Counted from the first letter of the stretch, positions 1-12,377 are shown. The stretch is DNA of 64,000 nucleotides from Pinus tabuliformis (GCA_031772625.1 CM062818.1:1285558277-1285622276); one strand, 5' to 3'. The notes: generated by a model from the sequence alone, not told the origin. Program-made: numbers and translations.

Positions 1-84
1 AGGAAAACTTGCAGGTAACATATTGCATATGTGACTTCATAGCTAGTTCTTACATGCATGGCTTTGCATGCTGGTGTATGGTTC
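1..84. repeat. Fragment of a dispersed repeat, interrupted by retrotransposon 1
   Basis: These bases match 51424-51507 closely, with scattered substitutions. The match stops exactly where LTR1 begins at 85. This is therefore a piece of an older repeat into which retrotransposon 1 inserted. The last five bases (80-84, ggttc) would be the left target-site duplication, but the partner is lost because the right-hand LTR is truncated. No gene is visible here. Confidence 0.75.
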
Positions 85-1551
85 TGCTCCGAATTGGATC
101 CATAAGGAATGATCAAACAGAGCCATGGTTGTACCAGATAGGGACAGACTTCAAAGAATTTACAACAATGATCAAAAACACCTCTAAACCAGTGGTAATG
201 GCAACCAGCGTGGAACGATGAGGACCTCGGTCAAAGCGGGCTGACTGAGGCCCATGGAGACTGCGCGGGAGGCGAATTTAGCCCCTGGGAGGCCCAAATC
301 GGGAAACAGAGGAGGTTTTTGATGCGCGATTAGAGAAGTCCTGAGCGCTCGGTCGCATGAGAGCCGGGAAAATCGTGGGATAAAGGCTAAAGAGCTAAAG
401 GCAAGACCCGCTCCAGAAATCAGCGGTATTGATCGGGGGCGTCCATGGGTGGTAAGAAGTTTCAAAGGAAAAGGAGCGATTCCACCCAGCACCTTGTAGT
501 AGCAGAGTAGAGAGAAAACCGCCACTGATCGTGCGTTAACAGTCGAGCAAGTCAACCGCACGAAACATGCGTATTGCTTCGGATCTGGAGGCACGAGATC
601 TAATGGCAGAGATTGCGCCCGATGGGAAAGTGAAATCAATGGGGGATTAAGCTGTAGTTTGTAAAGATTTGACGTCCAATTTGACTGCCAAGGTGGCAGA
701 AGACTCATTCCACGATGTAATGGAAAAACTGAAGCGACGAAGCAAATTAGCACAGCTGCAGGAGGACATGTGGCCACTCCCTGTGAGCCTAATGATAACG
801 CAGAACAGGGAAATCCAAGCGAAGCTGTAGCAAGCGATCTGACGAGAAGTGGAAGAGGAATCAAAGAGCCATGGGTACGAATGGTTTTAAGCCATGAACA
901 TAGAACAAAACAGACATAGAGAGAGAAAAAAGAACAACCAGAACCCCGAGAGGAGGACATAACACAGAAAGGAAGAACAGAGAGAAGAAAGACAGTGAAG
1001 CAACAATAGAACGAAAGACAGAGGGCTGAGTTGACCGAAGGCGGCTGAGTTGACCGGAGGCAACATCGAGCACCGGAGAGCTTGAGGGTTTCAAGCCATC
1101 CGAGAGAGGATCTGTCCGACTGAGCACCACATTGGGCTCTCTCCATTATAGACCAGAAGGTCACAAAGCTGGCAAGGAAAAGGGTTTGTGTACTCTAGTG
1201 GCTTGGGGAATCCAAGAACCAACCTGCCAAGTAAATTCCATTCCAGGAGACTCACATTGAGCTCCTTCATTGCAATTCTCTACTTCAAGACACAATAAAA
1301 TAAGGTCACCACTGAGAGCTAGACTGGAGACATAGCCCTGGAGAATAGGGTGAACTCCTTATTAAATTCTTGTGTTCTTATATTGCTTACTGTATTTCTC
1401 TGCTGTTTTCCATTTCAAGTGTCTGTGTATTTGCAATCTCATAGATCTGTTGCTTAAATAACATAGACACACACACCAACATATGAGTCTGTAATACCTT
1501 CATGTAAATAAATCTTTAGCTGGGGTCACTCATAGGGTGATTATCATATCA
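85..1551 (+). repeat. LTR1 of retrotransposon 1 (5' LTR)
   Basis: A 1.47-kb long terminal repeat, starting TG and ending CA. It repeats as LTR2 (6228-7714) and as a truncated third copy (12378-12866). A primer binding site begins two bases after its end. It is more GC-rich than the spacers downstream. Relative to LTR2 it lacks about 48 bp around position 324, including most of a hairpin found in the other copies. A long open frame on the minus strand (1164-184) is not kept in LTR2 and is probably chance. Confidence 0.9.
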
Positions 1552-1553
1552 AG

Positions 1554-1565
1554 TGGTATCAGAGC
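1554..1565 (+). other. Primer binding site (initiator tRNA-Met), copy 1
   Basis: The 12 bases tggtatcagagc, two bases after LTR1, are the standard plant primer site complementary to the 3' end of initiator tRNA-Met. Reverse transcription of the element would start here. Copy 2 at 7717 has one substitution in the second base. Confidence 0.9.
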
Positions 1566-1610
1566 TCTAGGTTGTAAGGTTAGAAAAGCTTGTGTTGGTT
1601 TAGTTGTTGA

Positions 1611-3261
1611 ATGCTCACTAGATCAAAGCTCAAATTAGGAGAAGGAGAGCTGGTCGAAACTAATCCTGAAATTGGGAGAGTCTATCCTCGGAAGACAATG
1701 TCAGAGGAAGGTTCTATTGGGCCAGACCCTCAATTCATAGAGTTTTCTAGATATAAAGTCTATGGTAGAAGAAATGTATAGGGACTTTAGAAAGCATAAG
1801 GATGAAGATTCATTAGGTTCTAAATAAGACAAAGAAGAAGATGAGTCTCATTCCCATGACCACTCAAAAGGAAAAGGGAAAGAGGAAAGCTTTCTCACAC
1901 CTCCTAATAGTCTTGTGCATAATAAGAAAGCATCTTTGATTAAGTTAGATGTTAAATTTGACTTGCCTATATATGATGGAGAGCTAAATGTTGAAAAGTT
2001 GGACAATTGGATTAGACAAATTGATGTGTATTGCAGAGTGCAAAACATCGATTCAGACAAGAGAAAAATTCAGTTGGCAAGCCTACGCCTAGGAGGCACT
2101 GCCTTGGTTTGGTGGGAAGGCAGAACCCAAGCTGACATGAAAAGACATGGGAAGAATATCTCTGTCTGGAGTGACTTTGTTTCTGCAATCAAGAAGCAGT
2201 TCTATCCATTGGCCTACATGCAACAAGCCATGATGAGTTGGAAAACTCTTCGGCAGTTGAAAGGGAAAAGAGTGCAAGGGTACACTCAAGAATTTAGAAA
2301 GAGAGCATTGATTCTAGGGATCTCATTAGACTCACAAGAGACTCTTTTAAAGTACATTCGTGGTCTACACAGCTACATGATGCATACCATCCTCATGTTT
2401 AATCCCACTAGTATAGATGAGGTATCTGTACAAGCTACTCATCTAGAAGCTAGAGGAAACAATGGAAATCCAGAAGTTGGGGGACCATCCCAACCCACTG
2501 CAAGCAAGAGCAAGGAGAAAAGAAAGCAGAAGTGAAAAGAAAGGAAGGCTAACACTGCACAGAAAAGCAAAGCTTCATGCACTCACTGTAAAAAGGAGAG
2601 GCATGATGATGAGCACTGTTGGATTCTGCATCCAGAGATGAGACCTAAGAAGTCTGAGGGCAAGAAGAAGAAGACTGCTGCAGCTATTCAGAAAGATTTG
2701 GGGTCAGGCTCGGGAGATGAAACAATCATTGCAGCCACATGTATAAAAGGTAAGAATTCTGAAGCATCTACTAGTAATTTTGATCAAACTATTATTGATG
2801 AAGAACATGAGAGAAAAAGACATGAGCTTTTCCATATTCGAGTTATTTCCAAACATCAAAAGATTGATACTTTGTTTGATAGTGGCTCACAAGTAAATTT
2901 GATTTCTGAAGCAATTGTAAAGAAATTGGGATTAGCAAATACACCTCACAAGAAACCATACCCATTAGGATGGTTGAATGATAAAGCACAGCTACAAGTG
3001 ACTAGACACTGCAAACTCAAGTTTTCTTTTGGGTCAGCATTTGTAGATGAGGTTGAGTTAGACATAATTCCTTTGGATATATGTGGAATTGTTTTAGGAA
3101 GCCCTTACTTGTATGATAGAAAAGCTATTTTCTATAGAGCTTAGAGCAAGTATCTACTCGTTAAAGATGGAATCGAATACTTTGTGAGAGCTCACAAGCT
3201 CAAGAATAATTATACTCTCATAAATTCTGGGCAGATGAAAAGAATGATAAATTCATGCAAA
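1611..3261 (+). pseudogene. gag and protease part of gag-pol, copy 1 (broken)
   Basis: This is the N-terminal part of the polyprotein, which packages element RNA and is cut by its own protease. The ATG at 1611 opens in the same peptide as copy 2. A 2-bp loss near 1743 shifts the frame, and a TAA follows near 1827. The gag core (about 1915-2533) is open and holds the usual retrotransposon gag tryptophans. A TGA at 2533-2535 precedes a CX2CX4HX4C zinc knuckle at 2578-2619. There the glycine normally before the histidine is Arg. The aspartic protease motif Asp-Ser-Gly is at 2878-2886. A TAG at 3142-3144 separates protease from reverse transcriptase. The gag core through integrase share one frame, so the ancestor was probably a fused gag-pol. 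Confidence 0.85.
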
Positions 3262-4700
3262 CAATTCTTACTAATGGTTGTAAAGGAAAAGAAACCTGAT
3301 AAAACCAATGTATTTGAGGGTTGTAATGCTCAGCAGCAAGTTGATATAGAAAACATTGTTTCAGAGTATGATGTCCTGTTTCAGGAACCTAAAGGTCTGC
3401 CACCCAAAAAGGAAATAGTACATGATATTATTTTGCAGCAAGATGTTCCATTGCCTAACATTGGAATGTACAGGTTGTCTGCTTTAGAGAATGCTGAAAT
3501 CAAGAAGCACGTACAGGAGTTTCTCAAGAAGGGGTTAATCAGGCCTAGCACATCACCATGTGGTTCACCAATCATTTTGGTGAGAAAGAAAGATGGCTCA
3601 TGGAGAATGTGCATTGACTACCGAGCACTAAATAAGATAACAATCAAAAATTGTTATCCCCTTCCTCGCATAGATGATCTTTTAGATCAATTGAAGGAAG
3701 TTGTTTATGTCACCAATTTGGATTTGCATAGGGGATACCATGAAGTCAGAGTTGCAGAGCAAAATGCATGGAAGACTGCTTTCAAAACAAAGCAGGGATT
3801 GTATGAGTGGCTGGTTATGCCTTTTGGCTTGACCAATGCCCCTGCTACTTTCATGAGATTAATGAATGATGTACTCAGGCCTTTTCTTGATGATTTTGTT
3901 ATTTTGTATCTAGATGACATTCTGATTTTTAGTAAAACGTGGGAAGAACACTTAAAGCATGTTAAGCAGACATTAGATGTTTTGAAAAGAGAAAAACTTT
4001 ATGTTAAACTCTCAAAATGTGAATTTGGAAAAACATCTCTAAATTATTTGGGTCATATAGTAGGGGGTGGTGAATTGAAAATAGATCCCTCTAAAGTGGC
4101 AGTCATTGTAAACTAGCCTAAACCCAAGTCTGCTACAGAAGTGAGAAGCTTCTTAGGAGCAACACAATATTGGAGGAAGTTCATTTCTAATTTTTCCTCA
4201 ATTTCAGCTCCCTTACATGCTTTGATAGGATTGAACAAGGTGTTTCAGTGGGGAGGCAAACATCTGAAAGCCTTCGACACCTTGAAAGAAAAGATTAGTA
4301 CGACACCAGTACTAGCACTGCCTGATCTACAAAGACTGTTTGAGATCCAAATAGATGCCAGTGACTATGCCATGGGAGCAGTGTTGACACAACACGTTAA
4401 ACCCATATGTTATCATTCTGAGACTTTTAATCCTGTAGTAGTTAACAATCCTACATATGATAAAGAATTGTATGCATTAGTTTAGAGTGTGAAAAAGTGG
4501 AAACATTATTTAATGGGAAAAGAGACAGTAATAAATACTAATCATCAACCACTTCAATATCTACACTCCCAGACTAAGTTGCAGCAATCAAGACATTACA
4601 GATGGATGGGTTTTCTACAACAGTTTCATTTAGTCATCAGATATAAAAAGGGCATACATAACAAAGTTGCAGACATGTTGTCTAGACCCATTGTAAATGC
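3184..4700 (+). pseudogene. Reverse transcriptase and RNase H, copy 1 (broken)
   Basis: These domains copy element RNA into DNA and degrade the RNA strand. The reverse transcriptase core spans about 3400-4000, with the [14 protein letters not shown] and YLDD motifs; YLDD is at 3907-3918, with both catalytic aspartates. The 'thumb' and connection follow to a TAG at 4114-4116, a Trp codon in copy 2. RNase H runs from about 4300, with an intact DASDYA start of the catalytic core that copy 2 has partly deleted. A TAG at 4483-4485 breaks it. The 'LDLHRGYHEV' stretch departs from the usual family pattern kept in copy 2. Confidence 0.88.
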
Positions 4701-6152
4701 ATCTACTATACTTAAGAATAATTATGTACTACATGAAAGCTACATTGAACAATATGCTCAAGATATAGACTTTAAAGATGTATATGCAACTTTGAGTCAA
4801 GGCAAGAAAGTAGAAGGATTGGATTATCATGTGAAGGACCGACTCGTATATCATTGTGGGAAACTATGCATTCCACAAACTGAGAGAGTAAAGATAATTA
4901 GAGAGGCACACACTTCTCTGATATCAGGTCACTTTGGGGTAAGTGAAACAGTTGCACAGCTGTAAAGTTTTTGCTATTGACCGAAAATGAATGAGACAGT
5001 TTCTAGATATGTAAGAGGGTGTACTATGTGTGCTAAAAGAAAGCCCGACAATAGAAAACTAGGCTTGTACACTCCATTACCAGTTCCTTCTCACCCTTGG
5101 GAAAGTATTTTGATGGATTTTGTTGGAGGACTACCTAAATCTCGGAAAGATTATGATTATCTGTATGTGGTTGTTGACAGGTTCAACAAAATGTGTATTT
5201 TGACACCTTGTAATAAACAGATTACAGCTGAACCAACTGCAAAATTATTCTTTGAACATGTATGTGTTCATTTTGGATTACCCACTTCTATTTTTTCTGA
5301 TCAAGACACCCGATTTGTGGGGAAGTTTTGGTCAAGTCTGTGGGATCTTATGGACACCCAACTGAAGAAAAGCACAGTTTTTCATCCACAAACTAATGGC
5401 TAGACAGAAGTAGTTAACAGGACAGTGATCCACTTACTCAGGGGATATTGCAGCAAACATCCTAAGCTTTGGGATGAACATTTGTGTTATGTGCAGCATG
5501 CTTACAACAGAGCAAAACACTCTTCTACACAAAGATCTCCTTTTGAGACCTATTTTGGTTTCATACCAAGGTCTCCTTTGGATTTTGTCTTTGGTAAATA
5601 TACCACAGTTGATGGACATAGTGATGTGGACAAGGCAACTAGGTTCATTGAACAGATCCAGGAGATCCACCAGGCAGTACAGGAACAGCTGGAAAGAGCT
5701 AAGCCAAATACAAGGCTAGGGATGACAAGCATCAGATGGAGCATAGTTTTCAAGTTGGAGACCAGATCTGGCTGTATATCAGCAAGGACAGGATGCAAGG
5801 TGAAGGTAAAAAGTTAAAGCCTATAAGGTATGGACCTTTTAGGATACTTGAGAAGATTGGTGAAAATGCTTTTCGCCTTGATCTACCAGCTTACATGCAC
5901 ATCTACTCAGTCGTAAATGCAGATTGCTTGAGATTGTTTGAACCTTCAATGATTGAGCATCCTAAAGTGCAAAGTCAATTGCCTTCTAATGATGACCTGC
6001 TACCTGAATATCTGCATGAATTGAAGGAAGACACAGTCTTGGACAGGAAGGTGAGGACGACACGCAGAGGAGATGTTGAGTACCTCAGAATTGGACTCAA
6101 AGGTTCGAAGCCAAGCAGTGCAAAGTGGATTGAGATTGGGCAAGTGAGATAG
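4700..6152 (+). pseudogene. Integrase and chromodomain-like tail, copy 1 (broken)
   Basis: Integrase inserts the DNA copy into the genome. The HHCC zinc-binding region spans about 4906-5040 and is cut by a TAA at 4963-4965 and a TGA near 4979. The catalytic residues are Asp 5116-5118, Asp 5299-5301 and Glu 5407-5409. A TAG at 5401-5403 lies just before the glutamate codon. A 1-bp loss near 5690-5700 moves the rest into another frame (5736-6152). That part carries the GPF-ILEKIG segment and a C-terminal stretch resembling a degraded chromodomain (about 6030-6140), which in chromoviruses steers integration to particular chromatin. Confidence 0.85.
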
Positions 6153-6214
6153 CAGTACCCTCACTTAGTCGATGCTCGAAAGAAAATAAACTTTTGGTGG
6201 TCCAAAAGTTTTTT

Positions 6215-6227
6215 AGTGGGAAGGCCG
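6215..6227 (+). other. Polypurine tract, copy 1
   Basis: A purine-rich run (agtgggaaggccg) directly before the TG of LTR2. It would prime plus-strand DNA synthesis in the element. The same sequence precedes LTR3 at 12365-12377. Confidence 0.75.
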
Positions 6228-7714
6228 TGATCCGCATTGGATCCATAAGGAATGATCAAACAAAGCCATGGCTGTACCAGATCGGGACAGACTTCAAAGA
6301 ATTTACAACAGCGATCAAAAACACCTCTAAATTAGTGGCAATGGTAGACAGCGTGGAATGACGAGGACCTTGGTCAAAGCGCACTGACCGAGGCCCATGG
6401 AGACTGCGCAAGAGGTGAATTTAGCCCCTCGGAGGCCCAGATCAGGGAACAGAGGAGGTTTTTGATGCGTGATTAGCGCGTTTAGCGCTAATCGTGCATC
6501 ACTGGGCGAAAAACCCAAAATTGGAGAAGCCTCGAGCGCTCAATCACATGAGAGTCGGGAAAACCATGGGATAAAGGCTAAAGCGCTAAAGGCGGGACCC
6601 ACTCTAGAAACCGGCGGTATTGATCGGGGCGTCCATGGGCGATAAGCGGTTTTGAAGGAAACAAAGAGATTCCACCAGCGCCTGACGCGTGGCTGCGGAG
6701 GAGAGAGAAAACCACCGCTGATCGCGCGTTAACAGTCGAGCAAGTCAACTAGGTGAAACATGCATATGGCGTCGGATCTGGAGGCCCCAGATCTAACGGC
6801 GGAGATCGCGCCCAATGGGAAAGAAAAATTGACGGGGGATTAAGCCATAGTTTGTAAAGATTTGACTGCCGAGGTTGCAGAATACTCATTCCACGACGTA
6901 ACGGAAAAACTGAATCGACGAAGCAAATTGGCACAGCTGCAGGAGGACATGTGGCCACTCCCTGTGAGCCTGATGATGACACTGAACAGGGAACTCCAAG
7001 CGAAGCTGTAGCAGGTAATTTGATGGGAAGTGGAAGAGGAATTGAAGAGCCATGGATACAAATGGTTTTAAGCCATGAATAGAGAACATAACAGACACAG
7101 AGAGAGAAAAAAGAACGACCAGAACCCCGAGAGGAGGACAAAACACAGAAAGGAAGAACACAGAGAAGAAAGACAGTGAAGCAACAGTAGAAGGGAAGAC
7201 AAAGAGCCGAACTGACTGAAGGCGGCATCGAGCACCAGAGAGCTTGAGGGATTCAAGCCATCCCAGAGAGGATCTGTCTAGACTGAGCACCACATTGGGC
7301 TCTCTCCATTATAGACCAGAAGGTCACAAACTATTAAGGAAAAGAGTTTGTGTACTCTAGTGGCTTGGGGAATCCAAGAACCACCCTACCAAGCAAATTT
7401 CGTTCCAGGAGGCTCACATTGAACTCCTTCATTGTAATTCTTTGCTTCAAGACACAATAAAATAAGGCCACCACTGAGAGCTGGACCAGAGACGTAGCCC
7501 TAGAGAATAGGGTGAACTCCTTATTAAATTCTTGTGTTCTTATATTGCTTACTGTATTTCTCTGTTGTTTTCCATTTCAAGTGTTTGTGTATTTGCAATC
7601 TGATTGATACATTGCTTAAATAACATAGACAAACACACATAACATATGAGTCTGTAATACCTTCATTTAAATAAATCTTTAACTGGGGTCACTCATAGGG
7701 TGATTATCAGATCA
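6228..7714 (+). repeat. LTR2 of retrotransposon 1 (shared middle LTR)
   Basis: A complete 1,487-bp LTR, TG to CA. It lies between the two internal regions, so it serves as 3' LTR for copy 1 and 5' LTR for copy 2. Positions 6464-6500 form a 16-bp stem (14 of 16 paired) around a short loop. An aataaa polyadenylation-like motif lies near 7457. Minus-strand open frames here are not shared with LTR1 in length and are probably not coding. Confidence 0.9.
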
Positions 7715-7716
7715 AG

Positions 7717-7728
7717 TAGTATCAGAGC
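7717..7728 (+). other. Primer binding site (initiator tRNA-Met), copy 2, one mismatch
   Basis: The sequence tagtatcagagc sits two bases after LTR2. It differs from the standard plant site by G to A at the second base. The mismatch fits the general decay of copy 2. Confidence 0.85.
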
Positions 7729-7773
7729 TCTAGGCTATAAGGTTAGACAAGCTTGTGTTGGTTTAGCTGTTGA

Positions 7774-9396
7774 ATGCTCACTAGATCAAAGCTCAAATTA
7801 GGAGAAGGAGAGTTGGTCAAAACTAATCCTGAAATTGGGAGAGTCTATCCTCGGAAGACAATGTCAGAGGAAGATTCTATTGGGCCAGACCCTCAATTCA
7901 TAGAGAGTTTCCTAGCTATAAATTCTATGGTAGAAGAAATGTATAGGGACTTTAGAAAACATAAGGATGAAGACTCATCAGGTTCTAAACAAGACAAAGA
8001 AGAAGATGAGTCTCATTCCCATGACCACTCAAAAGGAAAAGGGAAAGAGGAAATCTTTCTCGCACCTCCTAATAGCCCTGTGCATAATAAGAAAACATCT
8101 TTGATTAAGTTAGATTTTAAATTTGACTTGCCTATATATGATGGAGAGCTAAATGTTGAAAAGTTGGACAATTGGATTAAACAAATTGATGTGTATTGCA
8201 GAGTGTAAAACATCAACTCAGACAAGAGAAAAATTCAGCTGGCAAGCCTACGCCTAGGAGGCACTACCTTAGTTTGGTGGGAAGGTAGAACCCAAGCTGA
8301 CATGAAAAGACATGGGAAGACTATCTCTATCCGGAGTGACTTTCTTTCTGCAATCAAGAAGCAGTTCTATCCATTGGCCTACATGCAACAAGCCATGATG
8401 AGTTGGCAAACTATTTGGCAGTTGAAAGGGCAAAGTGTGCAAGGGTACACTCAAGAATTTAGAAAGAGAGCATTGATTCTAGGGATCTCATTAGACTCAC
8501 CAGACACTCTTTTAAAGTACATTGGTGGTCTACACAGCCACATGAGGCATACCATCCTCATGTTTAATCCCACTAGTATAGATGAGGTATCTGTATAAGC
8601 TACTCATCTAGAAGCTAGAGGAAAGAATGGAAATCCAGAAGTTGGGAGACCATCCCAACCCACTGCAAGCAAGAGCAAGGAGAAAAGAAAGCAGAAGTGG
8701 AAAGCAAGGAAGGCTAACATTGCACAGAAAAGCAAAGCTTCATGCACTCACTGTAAAAAGGAGGGGCATGATGATGAGCACTGATGGATTCTGCATCTAG
8801 AGCTGAGACCTAAGAAGTCCAAGGGCAAGAAGAAGAAGACTGTTGCAGCTATTCAGAAAGATTTGGGGTCAGACTCGGGAGATGAAACAATCATTGCAGC
8901 CACAGGTATAAAAAGTAAGAATTCTGAAGCATCTACTAGTAATTATGCTCAAACTATTATTGATGAAGAACATGAGAGAAAGAGACATGGGCTTTTCCAT
9001 ATTCGAGTTATTTCCAAACATCAAAAGATTGATACTTTGTTTGATAGTGGCTCACAAGTAAATTTGATTTCTGAAGCAATTGTAAAGAAATTGGGATTAA
9101 CTACACCTCACAAGAAACCATACCCATTAGGATGGTTCAATGATAAAGCACAACTACAAGTGACTAGACAGTGCAAACTCAAGTTTTCTTTTGGGTCAGC
9201 ATTTGTAGATGAGGTTGAATTAGACATAAGTCCTTTGGATATATGTGGAATTGTTTTAGGAAGTCCTTACTTGTATGATAGAAAAACTATTTTCTATAGA
9301 GCTGAGAACAAGTATCTACTCGTTAAAGATGGAATCGAATACTTTGTGAGAGCTCACAAGCTCAAGAATAATTATACTCTCATAAATTCTGGATAG
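7774..9396 (+). pseudogene. gag and protease part of gag-pol, copy 2 (broken)
   Basis: The ATG at 7774 opens the same protein as copy 1, and here the acidic N-terminal segment is intact for 144 residues. TAA stops fall at 8206-8208 and 8596-8598, where copy 1 has sense codons. The zinc knuckle (8743-8784) keeps the canonical Gly-His pair, but its last cysteine codon is TGA (8782-8784). The protease Asp-Ser-Gly is at 9043-9051. A TAG at 9394-9396 ends the segment where copy 1 has Gln. The frame is otherwise continuous from 7774 to about 10370. Confidence 0.87.
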
Positions 9397-10860
9397 ATGA
9401 AAAGAATGATAAATTCATGCAAACAATTCTTACTAATGGTTGTAAAGGAAAAGAAACCTGATAAAACCAATGTATTTGAGGGCTGTAATGCTCAGAAGCA
9501 TGCTGATATAGAAAACTTTGTTTCAGAGTATGATGTCCTGTTTCAGGAACCTAAAGGTCTACCACCCAAAAAGGAAATAGTCCATGATATTATTTTGCAG
9601 CAAGATGTTCCATTTCCTAACATTGGAATGTATAGGTTGTCTGCTTTAGAGAATGTTGAAATCAAGAAGCACGTGCAGGAGTTGCTTGAGAAGGGTTTCA
9701 TCAGGCCTAGAACATCACCATGTGGGTCACCAATCGTTTTGGTGAGAAAGAAAGATGGCTCATGGAGAATGTGCATTGACTGTCGAGCACTGAATAAGAT
9801 AACAATAAAAAATCATTATCCCCTTCCTCGCATAGATGATCTTTTAGATCAACTGAAGGAAGCTATTTATTTCACCAAGCTGGATTTGCATAGTGGATAC
9901 CATCAGGTCAGAGTTGCAGAGAAAGATGCATGGAAGACTATTTTCAAAACAAAGCAGGGATTGTATGAGTGGCTAGTTATGCCTTTTGGCTTGACCAATG
10001 CCCCTGCTACTTTCATGAGATTAATGAATGATGTACTCAGGCCTTTTCTTGATGATTTTGTTATTGTGTATCTGGATGACATTTTGATTTTTAGTAAAAC
10101 GTGGGAAGAACACTTAAAGCATGTTAAGAAGACATTAGATGTTTTGAAAAGAGAAAAACTTTATGTTAAACTCTCAAAATGTGAATTTGGCAAAACATCT
10201 CTAAATTATTTGGGTCATATAGTAGGGGGTGGTGAATTGAAAATAGATCCCTCTAAAGTGGCAGTCATTGTAAACTGGCCTAAACCCAAGTCTGCTACAA
10301 AAGTGAGAAGCTTCTTAGGAGCAGCGCAATATTGGAGGAAGTTCATTTCTAATTTTTCCACAATTGCAGCTCCTTACATGCTTTGATAGGATTGAACAAG
10401 GTGTTTAATTGGGGACGCAAACATCAGAAAGCCTTCGACACCTTGAAAGAAAAGATTAGTACGACACATGTACTAGCACTGCCTGATCTACAAAGATCGT
10501 TTGAGATCCAAACAGATGCCATGGGAGCAGTGTTGACACAGCACGGCAAACCCATATGTTATCATTCTGAGACTTTTAATCCTGTAGTAGTTAACTATCC
10601 TACATATGATAAAGAATTGTATGCATTAGTTCAGAGTGTGAAAAAATGGAAACATTATTTAATGGGCAAAGAGACAGTAATACATACTAATCATCAACCA
10701 CTTCAATATCTACACTCCAAAACTAAGTTGCAGCAATCAAGACATTATAGATGGATGGGTTTTCTACAACAGTTTCATTTAGTCATCAGATATAAAAAGG
10801 GCATACATAACAAAGTTGCAGACATGTTGTCTAGACCCATTGTAAATGCATCTACTATAC
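9397..10860 (+). pseudogene. Reverse transcriptase and RNase H, copy 2 (broken)
   Basis: The reverse transcriptase is open over 329 codons, the best-preserved copy in the window. It has [18 protein letters not shown] and YLDD (10069-10080). A 1-bp loss near 10370 shifts the frame, so RNase H continues in the next frame from 10383. RNase H has lost 12 bp relative to copy 1 just after its first catalytic aspartate (about 10518), removing four residues of the DASDYA core. It keeps the YDKELYALV and TNHQPLQYL segments. Confidence 0.9.
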
Positions 10861-12329
10861 TTAAGCATAATTATATACTACATGAAAGCTACATTGAACA
10901 ATATGCTCAAGATATAGACTTTAAAGATGTATATGCAACTTTGAGTCAAGGCAAGAAAGTAGAAGAATTGGATTATCATGTGAAGGATCGACTCTTATAT
11001 CATTGTGGGAAACTATGCATTCCACAAACTGAGAGAGTAAAGATAATTAGAGAGGCACACACTTCTCTGATATCAGGTCACTTTGGGGTAAGTAAAATAG
11101 TTGCACAGCTGCAAAGATTTTGCTATTGGCCAAAAATGAATGAGACAGTTTCTAGATATGTAACAGGGTGTGCTATGTGTGTTAAAAGAAAGCCCAACAA
11201 TAGAAAACTAGGCCTGTACCTTCCATTACCAGTTCCTTCTCACCCTTGGGAAAGTATTTCCATGGATTTTGTTGGAGGACTGCCTAAATCTAGGAAAGGT
11301 CATGATTATCTGTATGTGGTTCTGGATAGGTTCAGGAAAATGTGTATTTTGACACCTTGTAATAAACAGATTACAGTTGAACCAACTGCAAAATTATTCT
11401 TTGAACATGTATGGGTTCATTTTGGATTACCCACTTCTATTGTATCTGATCGAGACACCCGATTTGTGAGGAAGTTTTTGTCAAGTCTGTGGGAGCTGAT
11501 GGACACCCAGCTGAAGAAAAGCACAGCTTTTCATCCACAAACCGATGGCCAGATAGAAGTAGTTAACAGGACAATGATCCAGTTACTCAGGGGATATTGC
11601 AGCAAACATCCTAAGCTTTCGGATGAACATTTGTGTTATGTGCAGCATGCTTACAACAAAGCAAAACACTCTTCTACACAGAGATCTCCTTTTGAGACCT
11701 GTTTTGTTTTCATACCAAGGTCTCCTTTGGATTTTGTCTTTGGTAAAGATACCACAGTTGATGGACACAGTGATGTGGACAAGGCAACTAGGTTCATTGA
11801 ATAGATCGAGAAGATCCACCAGGCAGTACAGGAACAAATGGAAAAGAGCCAAGCCAAATACAAGGCTAGGCATGACAAGCATCGGATGGAGCATAGTTTT
11901 CAAGTTGGAGACCAGGTCTGGCTGTATATCAGCAAGGACAGGATGGAAGGTGAAGGTAAAAATTTAAAGCCTATCAGGTATGGACATTTTAGGATACTTG
12001 AGAAGATTGGTGAAAATGATTTTCACCTTGATCTACCAGCTTACACGCACATCTACTCAGTCGTAAATGCAAATTGCTTGAGATTGCTTGAACCTTCAAT
12101 GATTGAGGATCTTGAAGAGCAAAGTCAATTGCATTCTATTGATGACCTGCTACCTGAATATCTGAATGAATTGCAGGAAGACACAGTGTTGGATAAGAAG
12201 GTGAGGATGACGTGCAGAGGAGATGTTGAGTACCTCATAATTGGACTCAAAGGTTCAAAGCCAAGCAGTGCAAAGTGGATTGAGATTGGGCAAGTGAGAC
12301 AACAGTACCCTCACTTAGTCGATTCTTGA
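10861..12329 (+). pseudogene. Integrase and chromodomain-like tail, copy 2 (broken near the end)
   Basis: The integrase is open and complete in its motifs: HHCC region about 11057-11190, catalytic Asp 11265-11267, Asp 11448-11450 and Glu 11556-11558. A TAG at 11802-11804 interrupts it; copy 1 has Gln there. The same frame resumes at once and runs to a TGA at 12327-12329. This last part covers the GPY/F-like segment and the chromodomain-like tail. It is the only integrase copy here with all three catalytic residues free of an adjacent stop. Confidence 0.88.
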
Positions 12330-12364
12330 AAGAAAACCAACTTTTGGTGGTCCAAAATCCTTTC

Positions 12365-12377
12365 AGTGGGAAGGCCG
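12365..12377 (+). other. Polypurine tract, copy 2
   Basis: The run agtgggaaggccg immediately before LTR3, identical to the tract before LTR2. Confidence 0.75.

Noticed and set aside
184..1164. 326-codon minus-strand open frame in LTR1
   Set aside because: It has no recognisable domain, relies on a region of unusual composition, and the homologous region of LTR2 is interrupted. Probably a chance frame.
5434..5798. Several overlapping small open frames over the copy-1 integrase, and equivalents at 11583-11967
   Set aside because: They lie in other frames of the gag-pol sequence and show no independent protein signature.
6749..7293. Minus-strand open frames in LTR2 (up to 159 codons)
   Set aside because: Overlapping frames with low-complexity Leu/Ser/Phe composition that do not agree in length or frame with LTR1.
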